In this document: positions 1 through 5,097 of the stretch, piece after piece
How positions within the stretch are numbered: the stretch's first letter is position 1
Layout of the letters: every line of letters begins with the position of its first letter
NCBI GenBank assembly: GCA_025352585.1
Contig: JANXTD010000860.1
Span: forward strand, 1-6,257
Length of the DNA stretch: 6,257 nt
Direction: 5' to 3'
Origin: Fimbriiglobus sp.
GTDB taxonomy: Bacteria > Planctomycetota > Planctomycetia > Gemmatales > Gemmataceae
The notes under the pieces: model-generated
Told to the model about the DNA's origin: nothing
The model's input: the letters and a program-made list of their open reading frames with translations, nothing else
The model's database searches: none
Made by a program: the position numbers and the translations under genes

Positions 1-35
1 CCCACCCCGCGACCGGCCGAAGCTGGCAAGTCTGA
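1..35 (+). CDS. C-terminal end of an upstream Uma2-family gene (partial)
   Basis: The window opens inside a reading frame that codes HPATGRSWQV and stops at TGA 33-35. The same ten residues and stop end the complete Uma2 gene at 77-691, and bases 1-36 are identical to 657-692. The simplest reading is that the window begins at the 3' end of a tandem paralogue of the next gene, 41 bases upstream of it. Only the last codons are visible, so this could also be a short duplicated tail rather than a whole gene. Whether the rest is intact cannot be told from here. Confidence 0.6.
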   Translation, partial: HPATGRSWQV

Positions 36-76
36 CCGACGACGAAGCGTTAAACACCCCCGCCCGGAGCAACCGC

Positions 77-691
77 ATGGCGATTCTCGTGTCCAACCCG
101 TCGGTCGAAGCCCCCGTCCGCGGCCGGTGGCCGGGCGTCGAGGACGACCGCCGGACCGAAGTCTGGGAGGGGGTTACTGTCATGTCGCCGCTCGCCAACA
201 CGAACCACCAAGACATCATCGGCGGGTTGCAGTTCGCCCTCTACGACGCCTTGCAACGGTCGGGGCACGCCAGGGTCTTCCCCGGACTGAACCTCAGCGA
301 CCGCACGCCGGACTGGGTCGAGAACTACCGCAACCCCGACCTCGTCGTCTTCCGGAGTGGGAACGCCGCGGTCGATTACGGCACCCACTGGGTCGGCGGC
401 CCGGACCTCGTGGTCGAGGTCATCAGCCCCGGCGAACTGCCGACGGCGAAGTTCGCGTTCTACGAGTCGATCGGCACCCGCGAGGTGATGGTCCTGCACC
501 GCGACCCCTGGCGGCTCGAACTCTACGCCCTGCGTGACGGCCGGCTGGCCCTGGCTGGCGCGTCGGAGCCGGCGGCCCCGGCCGTGGTCGCGTCCGAAGC
601 GCTGGGGCTGACGTTCGCGCTGGCCCCCGGCGACGCGCGGCCGCTCATTGCCGTGACCCACCCCGCGACCGGCCGAAGCTGGCAAGTCTGA
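77..691 (+). CDS. Uma2 family (DUF820) PD-(D/E)XK nuclease-fold protein
   Basis: This 204-residue protein has the hallmarks of Uma2/DUF820, a family with a restriction-endonuclease fold whose cellular role is unknown. In order: an N-terminal strand pair with EGVTVMSP (31-38), a helix beginning NHQDIIGGL, NPDLVVF (86-92), the core GPDLVVEVISPGE (108-120), a helix with K125 and Y129, and GTREVMVLHRDP (133-144). D110, E114 and K125 are the likely active-site set, with the lysine placed in the following helix as is usual in this family; that assignment is from family knowledge. Length is normal. The N-terminus lacks the common T-x-E-E-F segment, and about 50 residues of Ala-rich tail follow the core. 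GGAG at 66-69 lies seven bases before the ATG and supports the start. The 3' end is an exact copy of bases 1-36, which points to a tandem pair. No partner gene shows what it acts on. Confidence 0.88.
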   Translation: MAILVSNPSVEAPVRGRWPGVEDDRRTEVWEGVTVMSPLANTNHQDIIGGLQFALYDALQRSGHARVFPGLNLSDRTPDWVENYRNPDLVVFRSGNAAVDYGTHWVGGPDLVVEVISPGELPTAKFAFYESIGTREVMVLHRDPWRLELYALRDGRLALAGASEPAAPAVVASEALGLTFALAPGDARPLIAVTHPATGRSWQV

Positions 692-722
692 CTCTCCCCA
701 CCCCGTACCGAGGACCCGCCCG

Positions 723-1382
723 ATGGCCCGCGACCGCCTCCCCCGCGACGACGACGACTCCGACGACGACCGGCCCCGCCGCGCCCCCCGGCGACAGCCG
801 CGCGACGGCGACGACGACAACGACTTCGAGGAGACGCCGCGGCCGCGGGCCAAGCCGGCGGGGGGCAACACCGCCGTCAAGGTGCTGGCCATCCTCGGCG
901 GCGTGCTCGTCGTCATCACGCTGATTTGCGGCGGCCTCATCTTCATGGTCTACCGCTCCGTCGCGCGCGGCTTCAACGACGTGCAGCAGCAGATGCAGCA
1001 GGACATGCAGAAAAACGCGGCCCGCAGGGGCGAGGAGCAGAAGCAGCAGGAGGCGGCCGCGGCCAACTCCGACAAGGTCAAGGCGACGGCCGCGGCCGAG
1101 GCCTTCATCCAGGAGGTCAAGGGCGGCCGGGCGGGCGCGGCGTACCGCATGATGTCGGCCGACTACCGCCGCCGCACCACCGAGGCCGAGTTCGCGAAGC
1201 TCGTGGCGGCGAATTCGGCCGGGAAGGGCAGCACGTCCCCGGTCCGGGCCGACCTGTTCGCCCCCGACAGCGGCACGACCTACACCTTCGAGGTCTGGGC
1301 CGGCTTCAAGACGGTCAAGCTGACCGCGATCAAGGAGAACGGCGCGTGGGCCATCGACGTCTACACCGTCACCGACCGCTGA
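723..1382 (+). CDS. Single-pass membrane protein with Asp/Arg-rich head and small C-terminal domain, function unknown
   Basis: I do not recognise a named family. The 219-residue protein has four visible parts. Residues 1-50 are a low-complexity stretch of Asp runs alternating with Arg/Pro. Residues about 53-77 are one hydrophobic membrane helix (VLAILGGVLVVITLICGGL region). Residues 84-115 are rich in Gln, Glu, Met and Ala and likely helical or coiled-coil. Residues 118-219 look like a compact alpha+beta domain (AEAFIQEVKGG, YRMMSADYRRRTTEAEF, then strands TYTFEVWAGFKTVKLTAIKENGAWAIDVY), whose layout recalls small NTF2-like or DUF4019/DUF4878-type domains. That resemblance is a guess. The head would be cytoplasmic and the domain outside, or the reverse; the charge pattern is ambiguous. 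GAGGA at 710-714 precedes the ATG by eight bases. The gene lies 31 bases after the Uma2 gene and may share its transcript. Confidence 0.8.
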   Translation: MARDRLPRDDDDSDDDRPRRAPRRQPRDGDDDNDFEETPRPRAKPAGGNTAVKVLAILGGVLVVITLICGGLIFMVYRSVARGFNDVQQQMQQDMQKNAARRGEEQKQQEAAAANSDKVKATAAAEAFIQEVKGGRAGAAYRMMSADYRRRTTEAEFAKLVAANSAGKGSTSPVRADLFAPDSGTTYTFEVWAGFKTVKLTAIKENGAWAIDVYTVTDR

Positions 1383-1401
1383 CGCCCGTCACGCCGGGCG
1401 T
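1382..1401 (+). terminator. Possible stem-loop at the end of the membrane-protein gene
   Basis: ACGCCCG (1382-1388) and CGGGCGT (1395-1401) form a perfect 7-bp stem with a 6-base loop, starting on the last base of the stop codon. No T-run follows, so intrinsic termination is uncertain. Its 3' arm overlaps the stem at 1399-1407, so the two structures are mutually exclusive. Confidence 0.3.
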
Positions 1402-1516
1402 GTCCGGCCTTCTGGTACTTCCAGGAGGGGCAGGTCGATTGCACCCGGACACGGGTCGCGGGACTGCCAGACGCCGGTGACGTGACCGGTGTCGGGGATC
1501 CGGGGGCGAAGTCCCG
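1399..1516 (+). other. Intergenic region with nested inverted repeats, candidate structured RNA
   Basis: This noncoding stretch before the glycosyltransferase can fold into two consecutive composite structures. The first is closed by a 9-bp stem (1399-1407 with 1445-1453). Directly inside it is an 8-bp hairpin with one G-U pair (1408-1415 with 1421-1428, loop TACTT), and then a weak 3-bp hairpin (1430-1432 with 1440-1442). The second is closed by a 7-bp stem (1459-1465 with 1510-1516) around a 9-bp hairpin with one G-U pair (1470-1478 with 1485-1493). A strong ribosome-binding-like AGGAGG (1423-1428) sits in the 3' arm of the inner hairpin and serves no evident gene. GC-rich DNA makes stems by chance, so this is a candidate only. 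I do not recognise a known RNA family. Confidence 0.25.
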
Positions 1517-1547
1517 GCCGGCCGCCGCCGCCTCGCCGCGCCGGCCG

Positions 1548-1553
1548 TACACT
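1548..1553 (+). promoter_or_regulatory. Possible -10 element for the glycosyltransferase gene
   Basis: TACACT lies six bases before the ATG at 1560, so transcription would begin at or next to the start codon. That would give a leaderless mRNA, which fits the absence of a clear ribosome binding site. No convincing -35 box is visible 17 bases upstream, where the DNA is a run of GCC repeats. The call is weak. Confidence 0.3.
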
Positions 1554-1559
1554 GGCGGC

Positions 1560-2690
1560 ATGACTGCGCCCCGCATCGTCCTCGTCCACGACTGGCTCAC
1601 GGGGATGCGCGGCGGCGAGAAGTGCCTCGAACCGGCGTGCGTCCGCTGGCCGACCGCCCGGCTCGTGGCCCTCCTGCACGACCCCGGCGCGGTGTCGCCG
1701 GCCATCGAGCGCCTGCACCCTAAGGCGAGCGCGCTAAACCGGCTGCCGGGGGTGCTGCGCTACTACCGCTACTTGCTGCCGGTGATGCCGCTGTTCGCGG
1801 CGCGGAAACTCGGCGACTGCGACGCGGTGCTGAGCTTCAGCCACTGCGTGGCGAAGGCGGTCGTGCCCCCCGCGGGGGTGCCGCACGTCTGCTACTGCTT
1901 CTCGCCGATGCGCTACGCCTGGCACCTGCGCGACGCCTACTTCCGCCGCGGCCCGCTCGGCCGCCTGAAGGCCGCGGCGCTCGACGTGGTCCTCGGCCGC
2001 TTGCGGGCGTGGGACCGGCGCACGGCGTCGCGGGTGACGCACTTCGTGGCGATCAGCCGGACGGTGCAGGCCCGCATCCGCGAGTGCTACGGCCGCGACA
2101 GTGTCGTGATTTGCCCGCCGGTGGACACCGACTTCTACACGCCCGACCCGGTGCCGAGGCCGCGGGACGACTTCTACCTCGTCGTGTCGGCGCTGGCCCC
2201 GTACAAGCGCTTCGACCTCGCGCTGGACGCCTGCGCCGCCCTCGGCCGGCGGCTCGTGGTGATCGGCGGCGGCCAGGACGAGGCGCGGCTGCGCCGCCGC
2301 GCCGGGCCGACGGTCACCTTCCTGGGCCGCCAGCCGGACGGCGTGTTGCGCGACCACTACCGCCGCTGCAAAGCACTCCTGTTCCCCGGCGAGGAGGACT
2401 TCGGCATCGTCCCGGTGGAGGCCCAAGCCTGCGGCGCGCCGGTGATCGCCCTGGGCGTGGGCGGCACCGCCGAGACGGTCACAGCCGCGACGGGGGTGTT
2501 CATCGCCGCGCAGACGGTCGGCGCGACCGTGGCCGCCATCGAGGAGTTCGAGCGCCGGGCCGACGGCTTCGACCCGGCGGCGGCGCGGGCCAACGCCCTG
2601 CAATACGGCCGCGGGCGCTACGAGCGGGAACTGTTCGGCTACGTCGAGGCGGTGCTGGCGGGGCGACACCCGATCGCCGGGCCGCTATGA
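1560..2690 (+). CDS. GT4-family glycosyltransferase, WbaZ-like
   Basis: A retaining GT-B glycosyltransferase of 376 residues, expected to move a sugar from a nucleotide sugar onto a growing surface polysaccharide or lipid-linked glycan on the cytoplasmic face of the membrane. The N-terminal domain opens with IVLVHDWLTGMRGGEK (6-21) and carries CYCFSPMRYAWHLRD (111-125), both typical of the WbaZ/mannosyltransferase-like branch of GT4. The C-terminal domain has the linker ICPPVDTDFY (184-193), APYKRFDLAL (213-222) with the likely phosphate-binding K216/R217, and the E-x7-E signature in GEEDFGIVPVEA (277-288), with E279 and E287. It ends with a normal C-terminal helix. The frame stays open upstream to a GTG at 1482, but those 26 residues are low complexity and the family begins at the strand after ATG 1560, so that start is chosen. 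Donor and acceptor cannot be read from sequence, and no other polysaccharide gene is nearby. Confidence 0.9.
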   Translation: MTAPRIVLVHDWLTGMRGGEKCLEPACVRWPTARLVALLHDPGAVSPAIERLHPKASALNRLPGVLRYYRYLLPVMPLFAARKLGDCDAVLSFSHCVAKAVVPPAGVPHVCYCFSPMRYAWHLRDAYFRRGPLGRLKAAALDVVLGRLRAWDRRTASRVTHFVAISRTVQARIRECYGRDSVVICPPVDTDFYTPDPVPRPRDDFYLVVSALAPYKRFDLALDACAALGRRLVVIGGGQDEARLRRRAGPTVTFLGRQPDGVLRDHYRRCKALLFPGEEDFGIVPVEAQACGAPVIALGVGGTAETVTAATGVFIAAQTVGATVAAIEEFERRADGFDPAAARANALQYGRGRYERELFGYVEAVLAGRHPIAGPL

Positions 2691-2691
2691 T
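2663..2691 (+). promoter_or_regulatory. Sigma70-type promoter for nusB inside the glycosyltransferase 3' end
   Basis: GCGACA (2663-2668, four of six matches to TTGACA) and TATGAT (2686-2691, five of six matches to TATAAT) are separated by exactly 17 bases. The -10 overlaps the glycosyltransferase stop codon (2688-2690). Transcription would start near 2698, giving a leader of about 23 bases with GAGGA at 2707-2711. This gives nusB its own promoter. Confidence 0.5.
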
Positions 2692-2720
2692 ACCCCATCC
2701 CGAAGTGAGGACTGTTTGGC

Positions 2721-3149
2721 ATGGCGCGTCGATCGAAGGCCCGCGAGGTGGCGTTGCAGTTGCTGTTCCAGCACGACCAGAACGGCGTGCCGGTGCCGCG
2801 CCCGGCGGTCACGCGCTTCACCCGCGACCGCCTCAGTGACCGCGACCTCGAGGAGTTCGCGCTCTCACTCTACGACGGCGTCTTGAAGCACCAGGTGACT
2901 ATCGACGCCTTGCTGACGAAGACGGCCGAGAAGTGGCGGCTGTCGCGCATGATGCCGGTCGATCGCAACGTCCTGCGGATGGGCACGTACGAGTTGCTGC
3001 ACGGCGCGGAGCAGGCGGCCACGGGCGTGGTCATCGACGAGGCGATCGAGCTGGCGCGCCGCTTCGCCACCCTCGACTCGCCGGGCTTCGTTAACGGGAT
3101 CCTCGACAAGATCGCGCAAGGCCGCCATCCCGATCGGAGTGCAGAGTGA
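2721..3149 (+). CDS. nusB: Transcription antitermination factor NusB
   Basis: A 142-residue all-helical NusB, the usual family length. NusB pairs with NusE (ribosomal protein S10), binds boxA RNA, and keeps RNA polymerase processive through rRNA operons. Visible signatures are RRSKAREVALQLLFQ (3-17), PVDRNVLRMGTYELL (79-93), TGVVIDEAIELARRF (101-115) and DSPGFVNGILDKIA (119-132), which cover the conserved core and the C-terminal helix. The start has GAGGA at 2707-2711, nine bases upstream, and a promoter at 2663-2691. The last codons and the stop (TGA 3147-3149) fall inside a heptamer repeat, so the terminal RSAE appears to come from repeat DNA rather than ancestral nusB sequence; the domain is complete before that point. 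The next gene downstream is a PHP phosphoesterase. Confidence 0.95.
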   Translation: MARRSKAREVALQLLFQHDQNGVPVPRPAVTRFTRDRLSDRDLEEFALSLYDGVLKHQVTIDALLTKTAEKWRLSRMMPVDRNVLRMGTYELLHGAEQAATGVVIDEAIELARRFATLDSPGFVNGILDKIAQGRHPDRSAE

Positions 3150-3230
3150 TGAGTGCAAAGTGCGGAATGCGGAAAATTCAGAAGCCGCTCGGCTGACGGT
3201 ATTCACTCTGCACTTTGCACTCATCACTCT
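3137..3230. repeat. Palindromic heptamer-repeat element between nusB and the PHP gene
   Basis: From 3137 to 3178 the DNA reads as six tandem, degenerate 7-base units of consensus GAGTGCA, with variants such as GAGTGAT, AAGTGCG and GAATGCG. From 3202 to 3230 the same kind of unit appears in inverted orientation. The arms 3143-3163 and 3210-3230 are perfectly complementary over 21 bp, enclosing a 46-base spacer with weaker pairing (for example AGCC 3183-3186 with GGCT 3191-3194). The AT content is clearly higher than in the flanking genes. It resembles the short heptanucleotide repeats known from cyanobacteria and other large bacterial genomes, and probably recurs elsewhere in this genome. As RNA it would form a long hairpin between the two genes. 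The left arm contains the nusB stop codon. Confidence 0.85.
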
Positions 3231-3244
3231 TCTGGAAAGTGTTC

Positions 3245-4126
3245 ATGCCGCGTCGCTCGCCGTTCACCGCGCTGTGCGTGAACCTCCACGCCGCGCTGCA
3301 CCCCGTCGTCGCCGACCTGCACGCGCACACCACCGCGAGCGACGGCGACTTCACGCCGTCGGGTCTTGTGGCGCTGGCGAAGCAGGCCCGCCTGACCGCC
3401 TTGGCCGTCACCGACCACGACACCCTCGCCGGCTACCCGGAGGCCCACGCCACCGGGGTCACGCTGGGGGTGCGGGTCGTGCCGGGGGTCGAGTGTACGG
3501 CGGTCTGGGCCGGCCGCGAACTGCACGTCCTGGGGCTGTTCGTCGATCCGGCGGACGCCGAGTTCCTCGCCCACCTCGCCGCCGTCGGCCGGCAGCGGCG
3601 CGCCCGCTTCCTCGCACTCGTCGAGGCGCTCGCGGGGCAGGGGGTCGCCTTCACGCCGGGGCAAGTCGAGGGGCTGGCCGACCGCGTGCCGAGTCTCGGA
3701 CGCCGGCACGTCGCCGGGCTGCTCGTGAACTCGGGAGTCGCGGCGAGTTGGGGCGAGGCGTTCGGGCTATACCTGAAGGCGGTGCTGCCCGCCGTGCCGC
3801 CGACGCACTTCACCGAACTGCCCGAGGTGGCGCGACGCATCCACGCCGCCGGCGGGGTCGCGCTGCTCGCCCACCCGCCGTCGAGCTTCGAGCCGGCGCA
3901 GTTCGCGGAGTTGCACGCCGAAGGGTTGGACGGCCTCGAAGTGGGGCACCCGTCGCAACTGCCGGGGCGGGTCGCCGAGTTGCGGGCGGTCGCCGCGAGT
4001 CTGGGCATGCTGGTGAGCGCCGGGAGTGACTTCCACGCCACGTCGCCGCACCGCCGCGTCGGCTCGTTCGGCCTGACCCGCGAGCCGTGGGCGGCGCTCA
4101 CGGCGGGGCGCGCGGGGCGCTGGTAG
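3245..4126 (+). CDS. PHP-domain phosphoesterase, RNase AM / TrpH-like (COG0613)
   Basis: A 293-residue metal-dependent phosphoesterase. Members of this family hydrolyse 3',5'-nucleoside bisphosphates, and E. coli RNase AM (YciV) also trims RNA 5' ends, including those of rRNAs. The PHP metal-site motifs are present in order: DLHAHTTASDGD (24-35; H26, H28, D33), AVTDHDTLAGY (54-64; D57, H58), VVPGVECTA (78-86; E83), ELHVLGLFVD (92-101), GRRHVAGLLV (152-161; H155), LLAHPPSS (207-214; H210) and SAGSDFHA (258-265; D262, H264). All expected ligands are there, so the enzyme should be active. The length fits the family. ATG 3245 is chosen, with GGAAAG at 3234-3239 upstream; an in-frame TTG at 3215 lies inside the repeat arm and is not credible. 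The substrate in this organism is inferred from the family only. Confidence 0.9.
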   Translation: MPRRSPFTALCVNLHAALHPVVADLHAHTTASDGDFTPSGLVALAKQARLTALAVTDHDTLAGYPEAHATGVTLGVRVVPGVECTAVWAGRELHVLGLFVDPADAEFLAHLAAVGRQRRARFLALVEALAGQGVAFTPGQVEGLADRVPSLGRRHVAGLLVNSGVAASWGEAFGLYLKAVLPAVPPTHFTELPEVARRIHAAGGVALLAHPPSSFEPAQFAELHAEGLDGLEVGHPSQLPGRVAELRAVAASLGMLVSAGSDFHATSPHRRVGSFGLTREPWAALTAGRAGRW

Positions 4127-4223
4127 CGGCTGGCGCAGATGCGCCCGAGGCGGCGCGGTTCCACGCCCGGTTCCCCGGCCGGATGGCGCGCCCGGCGGCG
4201 GTTCGGCGCGCAGGGTGTCACGT

Positions 4224-4262
4224 CCCGGACCAAGGAACGGCCGGCCTCGGCCGCGGTCCGGG
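4224..4262 (+). other. Nested stem-loop between the PHP gene and the Gly/Cys-rich gene
   Basis: A perfect 8-bp outer stem (CCCGGACC 4224-4231 with GGTCCGGG 4255-4262) encloses a 6-bp hairpin (CGGCCG 4238-4243 and 4248-4253, loop GCCT). The internal loop holds AAGGAA (4232-4237), and AAGGAAC at 4232-4238 recurs at 4275-4281, the real ribosome binding site. It could terminate the PHP transcript or be part of the leader of the next gene. There is no T-run. The remainder of 4127-4291 shows nothing else convincing. Confidence 0.35.
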
Positions 4263-4291
4263 CGGACACTCGGAAAGGAACCTGACTCCGT

Positions 4292-4924
4292 ATGAAACGG
4301 ACCCTCCTGGCAATGCTGCTCGCGTTGCCGGCCCTGGCGTGCGGCGGGCCGGACGCCCAGGCCCAATGCTCCCCCCTCGGCGGCCCCTGCTTCCGCTTCT
4401 TCGGCGGCCTCGCGCAGTCCGGCCCGCTCTTCAACTACGGCCCCTACGAGGGCTACTACCCCTTCGCCCCTTACGGCCCCTGGGACAGCAGCCTGAACTA
4501 CACCGGCCCCCGCCCCGGCGACCAGGCCGCCTGCGGCGGTCGGGGCTGCGGCCACGGCCACTTCGGCGGCGGGGCCGGCGGTTGCGGCGCGGGCGGTTGC
4601 GGCGGCGGGTTCGCCGGGCTGCACTCCCGCGGCGGGTCGTCGTGCTCGACCTGCGGCGGCGACGGACTCGGCGGGCACGGGGCTTACGCCGGGGCGACGT
4701 TCAAGAACGTCTTCTTCCGCTCCCACCCGCTCGCCCACCGCGGCAAGATCTCGACCGGCTGTAGCGCTTGCAGTGCGTCGCCCGTCGGCTGCGGCACGCC
4801 GGTCCACGCCCACGGCACCGGCGGCCGGGTCGCGTCGGCCAACGGCGACGCCCGACTTGAAGCCGTCTCGCTCGTCGCGGCCATCGAAGCCCCGCCGGCG
4901 GGCCGGTACGTCCGCGAACGCTAA
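4292..4924 (+). CDS. Exported Gly/Cys-rich protein, function unknown
   Basis: A 210-residue protein with an N-terminal signal peptide: MKR, a hydrophobic run to residue 16, and a likely signal peptidase I site after AQA (22-24). After it comes an aromatic block, residues 44-64 (GPLFNYGPYEG, then YYPFAPYGPW), a pattern I associate with short exported proteins of Gemmata-type planctomycetes; that link is from memory. Residues 81-130 are almost entirely Gly with Cys and His (ACGGRGCGHGHFGGG and similar), and further Cys lie at 118, 121, 157, 160 and 167. About eleven Cys remain after cleavage, several as C-x2-C or C-x4-C, so disulfides or metal binding are possible. The start is supported by AAAGGAA at 4274-4280, twelve bases from ATG. 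C17 could suggest a lipoprotein, but the lipobox is poor. No known enzymatic domain is visible. Confidence 0.8.
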   Translation: MKRTLLAMLLALPALACGGPDAQAQCSPLGGPCFRFFGGLAQSGPLFNYGPYEGYYPFAPYGPWDSSLNYTGPRPGDQAACGGRGCGHGHFGGGAGGCGAGGCGGGFAGLHSRGGSSCSTCGGDGLGGHGAYAGATFKNVFFRSHPLAHRGKISTGCSACSASPVGCGTPVHAHGTGGRVASANGDARLEAVSLVAAIEAPPAGRYVRER

Positions 4925-4958
4925 CCCGCGCGGTTAGCGCCGTCGCATCGGCGACGGC
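4919..4958 (+). terminator. Tandem hairpins at the end of the Gly/Cys-rich gene
   Basis: Two back-to-back 8-bp stems follow the coding end. CGCTAACC (4919-4926) pairs with GGTTAGCG (4932-4939) and includes the TAA stop; GCCGTCGC (4939-4946) pairs with GCGACGGC (4951-4958) around an ATCG loop. Both are perfect. No T-run is present, so they may act as 3' end protection or as a factor-dependent terminator. Confidence 0.4.
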
Positions 4959-5038
4959 CGCGCGAAGTTCGCCCGAAACCCCGCCCGCCGCCGCGCTCCT
5001 CTGAGCCGGCGCGGGCATGCTGACTCAGGAAGTCTCTT

Positions 5039-5084
5039 GGCCCCGACTCACTAGGGAGTCGCGGCCCGTTTCACGGACCGAAAC
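5039..5084 (+). promoter_or_regulatory. Two leader hairpins upstream of the Pro/Tyr-rich gene
   Basis: GGCC plus CGACTC (5039-5049) pairs with GAGTCG plus GGCC (5056-5066), ten base pairs with one C-C mismatch and a 6-base loop. Immediately after it, GTTTC (5068-5072) pairs with GAAAC (5080-5084). Both end just before the start codon at 5098, which has no good ribosome binding site. A role in mRNA stability or translation is possible but inferred. Confidence 0.3.
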
Positions 5085-5097
5085 CACCGAGTGCCCC

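Noticed and set aside
50..946. Long open frame on the - strand opposite the Uma2 and membrane-protein genes
   Set aside because: Its product is Arg/Gly/Val-rich with no domain, and it mirrors codon positions of two well-supported + strand genes; typical GC-rich shadow.
1423..1480. Strong AGGAGG followed ten bases later by TTG and a 13-codon frame
   Set aside because: The product is too short, with no composition or homology to support a leader peptide, and the motif is explained equally well as the arm of a hairpin.
1482..1559. Upstream GTG start for the glycosyltransferase
   Set aside because: It would add 26 low-complexity residues before the conserved first strand and has no ribosome binding site.
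3137..3230. CRISPR-like interpretation of the short repeats
   Set aside because: Units are 7 bases, contiguous, degenerate and inverted, with no spacers of regular size and no cas genes.
3215..3244. In-frame TTG start for the PHP gene
   Set aside because: It lies inside the inverted repeat arm; the added residues come from repeat DNA and ATG 3245 has an adequate upstream GGAAAG.
4340..4345. Lipoprotein cysteine (C17) in the Gly/Cys-rich protein
   Set aside because: The preceding residues ALA put Leu at -2 and Ala at -3, a poor lipobox, while AQA at 22-24 is a good signal peptidase I site.
3433..4813. Two long overlapping - strand frames opposite the PHP and Gly/Cys-rich genes
   Set aside because: Both give low-complexity Ala/Arg/Gly/Pro products without motifs, whereas the + strand has complete PHP motifs and a signal peptide.
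5017..5097. N-terminal extension of the Pro/Tyr-rich protein to an upstream start
   Set aside because: It would bury the signal peptide behind 27 charged residues and run through the leader hairpins.
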